A stretch of DNA of 64,000 bases from Toxorhynchites rutilus septentrionalis (GCF_029784135.1 NC_073744.1:11409429-11473428); one strand, 5' to 3'. Counted from the stretch's first letter, positions 11,994 to 23,300 are shown. Notes: generated from the letters alone by a model not told the origin. Made by a program: numbers and translations.

Positions 11994-12366
11994 TTTTTTT
12001 TTTTTTTTATTTAAATCGTTTATTTTTACAGGCTCAGTTACATAGGTTTAAAGGAGCCGAACTCCTTACTGTATTGTTACTAGTATATATACATTTTTCC
12101 TTAATTCTAATGTTAATAATATAGGAAACCGATTACTCGCGGTCAACTCGAGTTTAGAAGGGTGACATATTTTCTTCAGGAAAAGGAGGGGATATGAGGA
12201 TATGTTGACATTGATCACACTCACACTCTCAATCACACTCTCAATCACACTCATCACACTCAATTCTTAAACCTATCTTATATTTAATATGTATTTACAT
12301 TTCATCTTATTCTTAAGAAGGGATCCGATCTCTCACAAAGGAAAAGGAAAAGGAAAAACTAAGGTT
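11994..12366 (-). mobile_element. 5'-truncated LINE tail
   Basis: The insertion starts with a T run (poly(A) tail on the minus strand) followed by the 3' UTR also seen at 40.8-41.1 kb. It is bounded by 13-bp direct repeats TTTCCTGATTATT (11981-11993 and 12367-12379). The related histone element at about 35.8 kb has the uninterrupted site. No protein-coding part remains. Confidence 0.75.
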
Positions 12367-12420
12367 TTTCCTGATTATTCAATTTACACCAATTCTTAAA
12401 TTGTTTCCAGATTGAAAGTA

Positions 12421-12640
12421 CAGTAATTTACAATTAGTTCGACATTTAGCTAATTGGACGGACATGTAATGCGACATAATTAGTTGGACATTTTTGTAAA
12501 CATAGAGATCCAAATTATGACCCCACATTGAAAGTCGACACTGTACCACTGTCATCGCAAATGTTCAATTACAGGTTAAAATCGTTTCCAATGCGACACT
12601 GAGTGGTGCTTCGGCACGTCGCATTGAATGTAATTTTCTG
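12421..12640. mobile_element. TA-target MITE (CAGTAATTTACA family)
   Basis: The terminal inverted repeats are CAGTAATTTACA and its complement, flanked by TA on both sides. Other copies are at 22871-23106, 35557-35770 and 55070-55289. Three of the four lie at the same point of the histone-bearing element, so they predate its amplification. Confidence 0.75.
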
Positions 12641-12796
12641 TACAACATGTCACAAAGCTGGATGGGAAGAAATTTTCCAACTGTGAAAGCTGTGGCGAGT
12701 GGCAACAAATCGCTAAACAGGAAGGTTTAGCCGAACAAGATGGGGATATCGAGTGATAACAAAACAATAAACTCTTTAGAATGAAGATAATTTTGT

Positions 12797-12812
12797 GATC
12801 CTGAAAAGGACC
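12797..12812 (-). terminator. Histone-type 3' stem-loop, minus strand
   Basis: On the minus strand it reads GGTCCTTTTCAGGATC, a near-perfect histone 3' stem-loop followed by ACAAAA, as expected downstream of the stem. The gene it belonged to (minus strand, between here and the TATA at 12976) is almost wholly deleted. This fits a divergent histone pair such as H2B-H2A. Confidence 0.6.
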
Positions 12813-12975
12813 CTTTTTAGCCTGCATGTGAATCCAACGAGCGAACAAATCATAATGAATGTATTTTTTTTTTGCCATCGCTGCCTTTTAACGCTCATTC
12901 GTTCGTCTCGTTGGACTCGTCCCTTTGGCTGAGTCTGCCGATTTGTCTCTATCCTGTGAGCGTGTACCGCTAGAG

Positions 12976-12981
12976 TATAAA
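12976..12981 (+). promoter_or_regulatory. TATA box of H2A pseudogene 2
   Basis: TATAAA followed by GCGCGCGG lies about 75 bases before the H2A remnant at 13049. It could also have served the divergent minus-strand gene. Function today is unknown. Confidence 0.5.
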
Positions 12982-13048
12982 GCGCGCGGATCCAAAAAAA
13001 TATCTTATTTTCTTTCAAACCGTAAACCCGTGTGGTTGTACGGCATCG

Positions 13049-13330
13049 GCATCGTGGACGTAACAAAGGAGGACAAGTTAAGGGAAAGGCAAAGTCTCAC
13101 TCGAACCGTGCAGGTCTCCAGTTCCCTGTTGGTCGCATTCACTGATTGCTCCGCAAGGGTAACTAGGCCGAACGGATTGGTGCCGGAGCACCAGTATACC
13201 TAACAGCGATTATAGAGTTTCGGCCGTCGGAGTGCTCGAGTTGGCTTGCAAAGCTGCTCACGACAATCAGAAAACCCGCATCAAGAACAGAGCAGCTTCG
13301 GTTCGGCGCTCATCAAGGCAACAATTAGTT
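13049..13330 (+). pseudogene. Histone H2A pseudogene 2 in copy A
   Basis: This is the best-preserved H2A remnant. The frame reads [20 protein letters not shown], then IH*LLRKGN*AERIGAGAP, then VYLTAII, with the rest in another frame (LELACKAAHDNQKTRI). These match the H2A tail, L1 loop and alpha-2 helix. Two in-frame stops replace an arginine and a tyrosine codon, and the start codon is lost. A histone stem-loop lies 190 bases downstream (13522). It is diverged from pseudogene 1, so the element held two H2A copies before or soon after capture. Confidence 0.85.
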
Positions 13331-13521
13331 TCAGTGAGTGGCAAAGTGTTTCTCCGGCACGTCGCATTAAATGTAATTTACTGAACAATATGTCACAAGC
13401 TGGATGGGAAGAAATTTTCCAACTGTGAAAGTTGTGGCGAGTGGCAAACGCAATAGCTAAACAGGAAGGTTTAACCGAACAAGATGGGAATATCGAGTGA
13501 TAACAAAAACACAACACCAAA

Positions 13522-13537
13522 GGTTCTTTTCAGAACC
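13522..13537 (+). terminator. Histone 3' stem-loop of H2A pseudogene 2
   Basis: GGTTCTTTTCAGAACC is a perfect six-base stem with a TTTC-type loop, close to the metazoan histone consensus. The same stem-loop occurs on the minus strand at 34894-34909 and 54916-54931 in the other two copies. Confidence 0.7.
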
Positions 13538-14218
13538 ATCAACATATTCATAAAGAGTAAACAGTAAACTAATCAATTTTTCAGGTAGATAGGTAGGTAT
13601 TCACGTAGGAGAAGAAAATAAAACAATATATTTAAAATATATATTTAACAAAAGCTGTCCCCCTTGTATAGTCCTACGTCACTCCGGTTATGTCCCCGAC
13701 ATTACCCACCCGTCTTTTTACACATCGTTTCAACTGAGTTTTTTCTGATTGCTAAAAACTTGAGTGGTTCTAACTTCTTGAAGGGTACTGTATGTACACC
13801 GTTTTTTGAGGTAGAACTACGTCTTTCATTAAGGGTGCCAAATCAGAAAACAGGTCACGTTTTTATGAAATAAAGTTAACGTTAATAACTATTTTTGCCG
13901 CGGTTGGATTTTGGCGATTTACATACCAAACGAATCGAAAGTGCCCTAAGATTTGATTGATATTCTATACATCACAATTCCCTGGTGTGTAAAGGGTGAA
14001 AATTCATGAAAACTATAAGCGTTCCCATTTTCCCATACATTTGTTCTGTCCATTTGTGTGCTTTCCCGAACAGAACTGTCAATAACGAGCAACTTATCGA
14101 CGACCAACGAAGGGGAAATCGTAGGATTGAAAGTCTCCGTGAACGAAAGAAAAGTAGAAGAATGAAGGGGAATACTTGCCTAGAGTATAAACAGTGGATC
14201 TCGCTGAGGAAAACTTTC

Positions 14219-14275
14219 CCCTAGAGGCGAATGAACTGCAAAGTTTAAAGCCTCTTAAAAACAAAGAAAGAAGAA
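14219..14275 (+). mobile_element. Very short hairpin retroposon, copy 1
   Basis: A 57-bp insertion begins CCCTAGAGGCGAATGAACTG and ends in an A-rich tail. It is bounded by 11-bp direct repeats GGAAAACTTTC (14208-14218 and 14276-14286). AGAGGC pairs with GCCTCT, and inside it AACT pairs with AGTT around a GCAA (GNRA-type) loop. Other copies: 33619, about 35193, 43856, 52078 and 55962. Confidence 0.7.
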
Positions 14276-14614
14276 GGAAAACTTTCATTCGGCATCGGAC
14301 TGTTGAGTAATCCAGTTCACTTTGCTTTCGCTGTGCTTCGATCTATGATTGGACCCCACCAGTGGTAATCCAACTTGGATATCGTCGTTTGGTTTTTCTG
14401 TTCGTTTTTCGCGTTATTCGTATCGTGTGTTTTTCTTTCCTCGTCATAAATTGGACGCTTCGCGTAGTGTGGTATGAGCAAGAAGAAGAGGAAGGCAGGC
14501 TCGAGCCCTGCAAAAAACGAACGCATTGCCAGGGGCAATCAAATTTCGAGGCAAGCGTCATCTAATGATGCACGCGATGTTGGTGCAGTGAAAAGCGCTC
14601 GCACTAAACCGAAC

Positions 14615-15641
14615 TAGAGATGGGCAAACCGTTCACGAACGGTACGAACGAACTAGTTCGCCGAAAGAACGGTTTGCGAAAGAACGGTTTGCGAAAGAAC
14701 GGTTTGCGAGTGAACTGTGATTCCGAAAGAAAGGTTTGCGAGTGAACTGTTTGAGAGTGAACTGATGGAGAGTGAACTGCTTGTGAACGAACTGGTTCAG
14801 AACGAACTGTTTGCGAGTGAACTGTATGGGAAAGAACTGATTGAGAGTGAACTGTTTGGGAACGAACTGTTTGAGAACGAAGTGTTTGCGGGCGAACTGT
14901 TTGCGAACGAACTAGTGCAGCTGAACTGATTTGCGCTGGACGGAATGAACAAATATAACGAGAACGCTTGTAAGGAAAATAAAACGATATGTCATGATGA
15001 GCAAAATGCATCTAACGCAGGGTTTATTTTGTTAATGTATACTCAATTTTGTGTTAAAAATTAAATTAGATTTTCGTAGTTTTAAAAGCAAAAATATATA
15101 TTTTCAATTACATGTATTCTTTCAATTCCGCTTAACATTCATATATTTCGTGATTATCAGAAAAAAATCTGGGGGAAGCTGGGGCGATTCATGGATTAGG
15201 TAAACATAAAATTTTATAGTGAGGGCATGTTGAGAAAAAAGTTTTTTCGTGGCTTTCAATTCATTGATTGGCCTATTGCGTGTACGTGTTATTGTGATTG
15301 TTTGTATGATTGATTGTTAGTGAAAATCGCTGTTGATTTTTTTCCCTGAATGAACATTATGAAATATGTAATCTTACATGGAACCAGTGTATTGTCCAAA
15401 AAGAGAATATGAAACATTGCACATATTTTGTGCGGATCAAATTATTACATAAATACCATACGTACACTATCCAATCCAACGATATCAATTAATAGCTGTC
15501 TATTGATGTTGGGTTCCAGCCAACATTCTATGTTGTTCTTAATACCGCTGAACGAAAGAACGGTTCAAAAGAACTGATTCACGTAGATGAACGGTTAGTG
15601 AGTGAACCGTTCATCAAAGTGAACTGTTTTGCCCATCTCTA
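14615..15641. mobile_element. hAT MITE with internal minisatellite
   Basis: The ends are TAGAGATGGGCAAA and its complement. An exact 8-bp target duplication AACCGAAC flanks it (14607-14614 and 15642-15649). The length is 1027 bp with no transposase. Removing it restores the reading frame of the host fragment, which supports a clean cut-and-paste insertion. Confidence 0.85.
14640..14935. repeat. 15-bp minisatellite
   Basis: Roughly twenty units related to GAAAGAACGGTTTGC and GAGTGAACTGTTTGA are arranged in tandem. Because the period is a multiple of three, both strands stay open here (five-residue repeats such as SQTVH). These open frames are a by-product of the repeat. Confidence 0.85.
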
Positions 15642-16073
15642 AACCGAACCTTCGCGAGTGTGACACCGCATCGAACAACAGCGAAGTAGGCGATTTCGGC
15701 GCGTCGGTCGAAAATGTAAACGCCGTTACCCAGGCAGCAACCAAAATCAAGCTCCCCCCGCTGGTGGTGAAGGCGGTCGCTCTTGACAAACTCATCAGCG
15801 AATTCGCATCGATGGGTGTTTGAGCAGAGTACAAGCTGTGTGGCACAATTCAGTCTTTTTCCAAGCAGTTAACATTGTTTGTTTTCCGTCATCATAAGGG
15901 CTTCGTTTGTGCCTTTGAGAATGCATCAATGCATTAAACTGACGTTATGGCGAAGCAGACGTTAAGGTGCGCCAAAGCATTATAGAATAATATCCGAATG
16001 TATAAACAAGCGACTTAAATAAAATAACAGCGTAGTTCTACGTCAACAATGCGGTCGTATCTTGGACACAACC

Positions 16074-16590
16074 TACGCGATACTTTTTATGCCATTCCAT
16101 GAGTCGAAATTCTTGCCCTTTTTTTTCCAACGGCATCTGAAGATGCAATATCTGGTGAGTACGGCCCAAATATATATACTCCACCGAGTACCACATCCCA
16201 GTCAAACTCCAAGAATTTTTTTCAAGCTGTCAAAGAAACATGGGATTTGGCATAATTTAAATTTTGGTTCGTTTAGTTGCGTACTTGAACTTGCTGGAAT
16301 TTATAATGCATGATGCAGAATTCCGTTCGAATCGCACCAGATTCAAAGATGACTTTCTGCGGGTGAAGACCAGTTTAGGGGATAACTATTATGGTTCATT
16401 CTGCTTGCCTCAAAGATACACTACAAAATACATCCTCAGAATACACATTTCAGCAAAGAAGTTCAACTATATGAAAAATATAGATGTTCAGCACTATCAG
16501 ACAGCTCAATCCTTTTTGTTGATAAATACGAATGCAGAAATTTCCATGTATTGTTGAACACAGATGTGAACAGTTTTTTTTAAATCATTC
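16074..16590. other. No gene recognised
   Basis: A plus-strand frame (16264-16557) is open for 97 codons but has no domain, signal peptide or codon pattern that I recognise. It is not annotated as a gene. Confidence 0.35.
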
Positions 16591-16710
16591 AACGTGTCCA
16601 CGTGGATATTGTCTATACCCCCTCCCCCCTCACCGTGAACAAGCGTGGACATCTCCACAACCCCCCCCCCCCCGCCCTAAAGTTGTCCAAGTGGTATGTG
16701 GACAGCCCCT
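16591..16710. repeat. Dispersed GTCCACGTGG repeat, copy 1
   Basis: It opens with GTGTCCACGTGG, has AAGCGTGGACAT and a long C run, and ends GTATGTGGACAGCCCC. Related copies are at 43119-43233 (reverse) and 57165-57246. It has inverted GTCCACGTGG ends but no coding capacity. Confidence 0.6.
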
Positions 16711-17211
16711 CTTCCTAATTTTTCAAATTATTGTTGGCAACCCTGGTTCCACGTGTAGCAATTACAACGAGTGTTTATTATTAAATTCACCGAAAAATGA
16801 CAAAAGCACTAAACATTGTTTGCTTCAGATGCGTGTCATAAAGCACCAGCCCCCAAACAGGAATGTTTTTCCATCTGATAAACGGAATAAACATAATTTA
16901 TTAACACAGCACTGTAACGCACAGGGCATCGCAGTGACGTTGAATCGGTTAGAATGGGAGACACTCTCAATGACCTGTTACAATATTTGTGGTACTCCTC
17001 GTACAAACCACTCAAAACCTTCACCCCTTCGATCCTTTTGCTGAGCGGGTACTGGATGGCAATCAATCTGAATGCTCTCCGGGAGGGACCTTTCGAGTCC
17101 TGTTTCCGCACCAATTGCGTCCACGCACTGTCATTGTTAGTTTTTACGCGCCTTCGTGTGGACATTTGGGCGTTTGGGACCGGACAGCAGTACACAGCGC
17201 ACCAGAGCACC

Positions 17212-17270
17212 GTCGTCAAGCTGGGGAATTGCATCGAAGGCGTCACCATGGTCCAGTCCAAGTTCGGCAA
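17212..17270 (+). other. Upstream exon of the plus-strand GST
   Basis: It is homologous to the minus-strand exon at 2193-2254. Read in frame it gives VVKLGNCIEGVTMVQSKFG and ends at a donor GGCAA|GTGAGT. Spliced to the acceptor at 17363 it continues in frame through 11 codons (ATG at 17248, context CACCATGG) into the GST ATG at 17374. It may be 5' UTR or encode an N-terminal extension. Confidence 0.6.
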
Positions 17271-17373
17271 GTGAGTGCAAATTGAAAGGGACGGAGGGGG
17301 CGTCTAAATTGAAGACATATTACTCACGTCTTGTTTTTTTTTTTTTTTTTTTGACAACACTAGCGGAGGACGA

Positions 17374-20300
17374 ATGGTTCCTGTGCTATATTACGCGCCC
17401 CAATCGCCACCCTGCCGGTCGGTGCTGATGCTTGCCAGGAGAATAGGGCTTCACCTCGAGTTGAAGCTGATGAACGAAGAAGAGCTGACGGCTCCAGCTT
17501 TTTTGGCACTCAATCCTCAGCACACCGTTCCGACGCTGGATGACCGCGGACTGGTTCTGTCGGAGAGGTAAACAACTTGCTTTGTAAACAGTTTGTTTTT
17601 CTGTTGATTTTCTGCATATTGCATATGATTTTAATTCAACAAATTAAGGACCGTTTTCTAATATCAAATAGTCATTATGTGAATGTAATTCACATTTCAC
17701 AATTAACGAATAATGAATATTTGTTCGCCATAATAGAGCGGATAATTATCGGTTGGCGTGTTATTTCAGCGCAATAATTGTCAAACGAACATTTGTTGAA
17801 CGGATCTCTTACCGAGCAATGATCCATCCGATGATTTCGCTCGATGTAATTGATACCGATCTGATGGTGAAATAATTATGATTCGTTTTCCCTAAACGAA
17901 AGCGCAAACACACGCACTTTTGGTTTCTTTCCGTGTCATCTTGTTTTCAAAATCAAACGCATGGGACAATTGAATTCCCTATTCCCTTCCGAATCATTGA
18001 TAGATAATTGAGTTCCGGTTGATTGAATTGAATGTTTCCCGTTAAACAGAAATGATTCATAATTCAAATTGAATAATACATTCAGGGAAGTAATTATCCC
18101 GAGTTATAGTCGATTATCATCATTGGTCTATTATTTTATCATGTGATATTCATTATGAATAATCTCCATTTTGTCCTCGCAAAGGACTTTGTGAATAAAC
18201 TATGAAATCCAATCTTATTTGTTACCTTTGTTATTCATATTGATGGTATTCTATCAGTGTTTGTTGTTAAGGTGAAGGTGGAAAGAAGCCATTGTAGTAG
18301 TACACTGAGAGGAATAGTTAATAAATACGACGAATTTTTTGGTAAATATTACCAATTCGCTAGTCATTTTCGACCCTACTAATTATTAGTACATTCTACC
18401 AAAACAAATTGGTAGACATAAATTTCAAACAAAACCACGGTTTGTAAATCCAATGTTGGCTCAATTTCGGGGCAATATCAATGAAGATGTTGGCCCTCAT
18501 TTGTAAAGGGATAATAACAGTAATAACGATATTTATCGAATAATAAATTTTCAAATCGAAAGCTGTATTCAAATAATTTTATTCTTATTAATATTCTAAT
18601 ATTAATATTCACACAAACCTTTGCAGTTTTTCGTTTTCGTTGAAGTTTGTTGTGAGCGGCAGTTGGGCCATCAGCGCTTTTTTTATACCCACGTATTCAC
18701 CTATGTAGTCGGACGAGACATCGAAACATCATTCCTCGATAATGCATGTCGTACGCTCTCCGCTCTCCTTATTGTGGCTTACGTTGTAACAACCGCGAGC
18801 AACACGTGGAATAGTGGTATTTCTACAAAATAAAATAAATATTTAGGTACAATGAATCAACAGAAACAAAATGTTTACCTCCGAATCGCTCCACTTCCAC
18901 TAAAGAAATGGCGAATGCACACACAAAGTTGCTAAGCATGAAAAAAATACTTAAGGTTACTAATGCTATGAAGTAAAATTTACGAAACGTTGGTAGAGAT
19001 GTACATTGAATTTGACATCAGTTTTACATAACTTTGGTAATATGTACAAAAAATTTGTACATTTTACCAATGTTTCGATTACTAAAGATTTGGTAGCTGC
19101 ATTTACTAATGTTTTCCTCCAGTGTATAGGTAAAACCAAGGCGCCTAGAAGTATATCCTAGGGTGGCAGCGAAAATGGTCAGGTCAAATTTTAAAAACCG
19201 ACCATGCACATTTTGTTTATTGGCCCAAAAAATGATCCGTGCAAAGTTTCAGCTCGATTGGACATGATTTAGGGGTGCCTCAAAGCGCTCAAAGTTTTGA
19301 TTTTTTGATCCTCGAAAATCTTCCAAGGTGGAAGTAAAGGAAATGTGGAAAATCAAAATTTTTTTTCATCGAAAAAAAATCTCGATTTTCTAAATTTTCA
19401 AAAAAAAAATTTACCTAATGTATATGGTCGGTTTTTGAAATACGATGATGAAATTTTTCCCATACACTCATACCTCGCTATATGGCCGCGCTTTATACGG
19501 CATTTCGCTATAACGGCCCTCTTCAATTAAGGCATGTTTTCGATTTACGATCTAAAGCGGACCTTACACGGTCAAATTTATTGACAATATGATGACATTT
19601 GAGAGCATAATGACAGCTGAACATGGCCGACAACGCAGAAATCCGGATTTTCTGATTTTCGGGCATCAATATCGTGACCAGTGCTTGGAAATATCAGTTT
19701 CACATAAATTTTTTCAGCTGAATTTCAGACCACCTTCGATCATTATACCATTGTATTCGGGATATCGAAAATGAACCAACGCCAAGCCTCACAATAACAA
19801 CAAGCCACTGACAGTTGATTCATTCACTTTCGTTCATTCCCTCTTTCGCTCTGCTCTGCGTTCACGGAGTGTAAACAAAAAGAAATATCCCAAGTTTTGC
19901 CATTCATTGATATTAATGCACCAGTTCATTCAATATCAGCATCGTTCTCGGACACTGTCATACTGTTATAGAAGTTTATTCACCTAAGCAGGGATGCAAA
20001 TTGCAAACTATAAAAGCGATGCTTCGCTGCAGTTAACATTCAGTTTTGTCTTTCTATCTATGCGATTGATTTGCAAAGAAACATCTACATTCATTCATAA
20101 CGTCCGATTGGATAACTGGATTCTTGTGTTTGATGGCCCGTCCGCGGGAACCGCTTTGTTTCCCAGTGTGCGAGAGGAAGGATTTGTGGTGGAGCAGTCA
20201 CAACGAATGGCCATTGATATTCCGTTGAATTATACGGCTTCACAGGCGGATGTAGAACAACGAATGGCTTACTTCCGGGAATATATCGGGGTGAATCTTC

Positions 20301-23300
20301 ACCTGTTCCGGAGCCCTACTTCTCTGAAATTTTGAACAGTGCCACAAACAAGACCTATGCATCGAGGAATAGAAATACATCGCTAAGCGTAAGCATTTCG
20401 ATATTTTTGATAAAAAATGTTCTATAAAAAAATTGATTACTGAATGTAAATAGACCAGCTGATGCAGTTGGAACAATTTTGGAAATTGAAAATTGAGTTG
20501 CTCGATTTATTTCCCAACATGAAGCGAACGACATCCGTGGGGAATATTTTTTACATTATGTATTAGGAACGGTACCTCTGGATTTGAATTCAAATTAGAT
20601 TGGTGCAAGATTGCGTAACTAAACAAAAAGTGGATTCAGCTACAGTTGAAATAAAAATATTTGAGAAATGACTAAACAAAATTTAAAATTTATTTTATTT
20701 TCATTTTACGTAGGAAAAATCGAAGCATTCGAATCTACAATGGCTCAGTTGCCAACGAGGTGGTGACATCCTTCCACTTATATAGTGTTGGTAGTATCTG
20801 ATCGAAGACGTCTTCATTCAGTTTGACGATCATAATATTGGCCAGTCTCTTCCTTCAAGCATGTTCTCTGGTTAGAGAGCACCAGAGCGAGTGCGCTAAA
20901 TGCCCTTTCCACTGATACCTGACTAGCAAATACAACCTTGACCACTGCGTAAAGTTCAGGATGCGAACTCTTTCTTTTGATCCAATGTTTCCAAACATCG
21001 AAGTTATGCTTCGCTTCTGGCGAGGCTCGATATCCAGCGCTTTGAGCTGAAGTTTGAATGCCGATTGATTTGTGTCTATTTCAGCAGCAATTGAACCCCC
21101 GAAAAACTCGGTGATGTAGCCATCGCTTGCATCCATGGCATCAGATGATGAAGACGTAGTAGTTGAAGAGGCAGCATTATCATCAGTATTATTGAGTCGA
21201 CATATGCGGTTCCAAGTTTCTGTGATGAAACCCTAGAATAATCGAATGCATCAGTACAATTTTGGAAATAATTTCTTTTTCAATTTGACATACCTGAATA
21301 AGCTCCTTTTCTTCGCCATTGAAAATAGCTGAATTGACAAAATTCAGTCTTGGATCCAAGTACAGGACCATTCTGAAAGCTTGAGATAGTCGTAGCTTGG
21401 AAAGCCTGCTCTGACGAGTTTCACAGAGTTTCATAGCCAACGGATTTCTATGATCGCCGAACTTCGCCTATAGCAATCAACCATGCTATATAAAAATCTG
21501 AAAGCGATACGTGTGAGCCCTGCAGATTTTGAGAGCATATGTACACTGGCTTGAATGCTTCTGCATAACTTTCAATAAACTCCCAGTGGCTTGAGAGATC
21601 TGTAACGAATAAAATATTGCTGGTAAATCAAAAATATTTCACAGAAAACCTGATAGTGCCTAGTTCTGCAAATTGTTCAGCCAACTGTTCGAAAAACTGT
21701 TTCTGCTTCAGGAAGCTGCTTACCATTATATAAATGCCGCCCCACCGCGTCTGGCACCAAGTTGGCGGATAAGTGGCATTGTGCCTATAATATGAAGCTT
21801 TTTATTAACGGTTTTACATAGCTACTCAAACTAAATTTTTCCCAACGTTGCCATTCTCATCGCGTATGCAATATTGAGCATTTATGCACAATATGTGGCG
21901 GTTATGGCGACTTGCGGAGTCGAGCTTAATCGAGATAAGCTTATTTTTCATCTCGTCAGCTATCGCACTTTTCACTTTTCCCGCAGCTGCTTGCAGATGA
22001 TTCTTAGCTGTCTTCCCATTGAATGAAAATCCTGGTCCAACAGCCTCGGACAATCGATCCAGAAGTAGTTTAGTTTCGTCCCATTCGACAAACGAAATGG
22101 GAAGATTCCGGTTAGCAATAATTTCGCTTTCTTCGCAGACGAATCGAACTACTGCAGCAAACCGTATTCGATAGATAATTCCGGGTGTTGCGAGGCGGAT
22201 AAAATTGCCAACATCCAGCTATGGTTGGCGAAGTTTGCATTCGCTAGTCGGATCGATTTTGCAAAATGCTTCCTCGCCGTCCAAGCCAATGTAGTCTTTA
22301 GCGATTTCTGTAAATGTGCGTGTCGATCTCGCTCTCTTGTTGGCATTTCCATTTGAACCACTGATTTTGGTTGCCATTTCGGAGTAACTTCAGAAATAAC
22401 GGTATAAATTAACAGAATATGTCACTAAATAATCAATAAACACTGTCTCAATGAAAAAATCACACACTTGTCAGGATATTGAGAATGAACGGTCACAAAA
22501 TTCCTGACAATTAAATTGCAATGAATGAAAGAAAATGAAGTCTCATGACTCGAGCTTTGTAGAAAGCTCAGATACAACAGAATGAATATGAATGAACACA
22601 GTAGCAAATTTGTTTGACGTCGGATGAATGACAGCAGTATCGACAAGAGAAATGAGCGCGTTACACTGATAAAAAATTATTTTCAATATTATTTAATAAG
22701 CTCAATATTTCCAAGCCCTGATCGTGACATTTCATATGGATGCATGATGTTGACGTTTTACCTCACGGACTTCCAGACTGAGTTGCCAGATTTGCAAGCG
22801 CAATTAAAATTTATAAACTTCTGAAATTGTAGGAATCATAAATGAAAGCTTTTGGTTTGGGAAACTGATATAGTAATTTACATTTAATGCGACATGCCGG
22901 AGAACCACTCAGTGTCGCATTGGAGGCAATTTGACCTGTAATTGGACATTGAAGATGAGAGTGGAACAGCGTCGACGTCTGGCGGCGAATGTCAATGTGG
23001 GGCCATAATTTGGGCCCGAACTCGATGTTTACAAAAATGTCTAACTAAACGTGTCGCATACACGTCTGTCCAATTGGAAAAATGTCGCATTAAATGTAAA
23101 TTACTGTACCTAAAATAGCAAAATACAGTACTTTTCGCGATACAAAACAAAACCTCAAAGTAACTGACAATGTGATGGTGAGAGAGTGAATGAAAATTAA
23201 CAACGTCTTAGGAATGTCTTAAACATTGAACTCGGTCATTCTTTGCGCTAGCGAGCGGGGCAGCCACTTTAGTCTAAGTTGTGTGTTTCTTCACACTCCG

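Larger units (their letters stand above)
10835..13714 (+). mobile_element. Palindrome-ended element carrying histone H2A fragments (copy A)
   Basis: The left end is GACGTAGGACTACGTC (10835-10850) followed by TAACCGGAAGATATAGGGGG. The right end (TAGTCCTACGTCA, then a GGTTATGTCCCCGACATTACC-like end) reaches about 13714. Between them are two histone H2A pseudogenes, four histone-type 3' stem-loops or promoter pieces, a nested LINE tail and a MITE. The same element recurs in reverse at 54739-56490 and in truncated form at 34716-36121. The left 250 bases are shared with the element at 27414, which has quite different internal sequence. Confidence 0.7.
14474..15823 (+). pseudogene. Retrotransposon ORF1-like fragment split by a hAT MITE
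   Basis: The frame starts MSKKKRKAGSSPAKN and runs 47 codons to the target duplication at 14607. After the hAT MITE it resumes in the same frame at 15650 and reads IKLPPLVVKAVALDKL before a stop at 15821. The PPLVVK...L block resembles the nucleic-acid-binding (PRE_C2HC-like) region of Gag-like ORF1 proteins from insect LINEs. It is a fragment only: no zinc knuckles or reverse transcriptase follow. The call is tentative. Confidence 0.4.
13808..16073 (+). mobile_element. Palindrome-ended element with an ORF1-like fragment
   Basis: The left palindrome GAGGTAGAACTACGTC is at 13808-13823. The right end TAGTTCTACGTCA plus a GCGGTCGTATC hairpin ends near 16073. The left arm matches the element at 8680. 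Inside are a tiny retroposon (14219), a retrotransposon ORF1-like fragment (14474-15823) and a hAT MITE (14615-15641). Confidence 0.55.

Noticed and set aside
14604..15011. A 135-codon minus-strand open frame with SQTVH-like repeats
   Set aside because: It is produced by the 15-bp minisatellite inside a hAT MITE. The opposite strand is open too, and there is no domain or start context.
16532..17044. A 170-codon plus-strand open frame
   Set aside because: It covers a C-rich dispersed repeat (16591-16710) and intergenic sequence, and has no recognisable domain.
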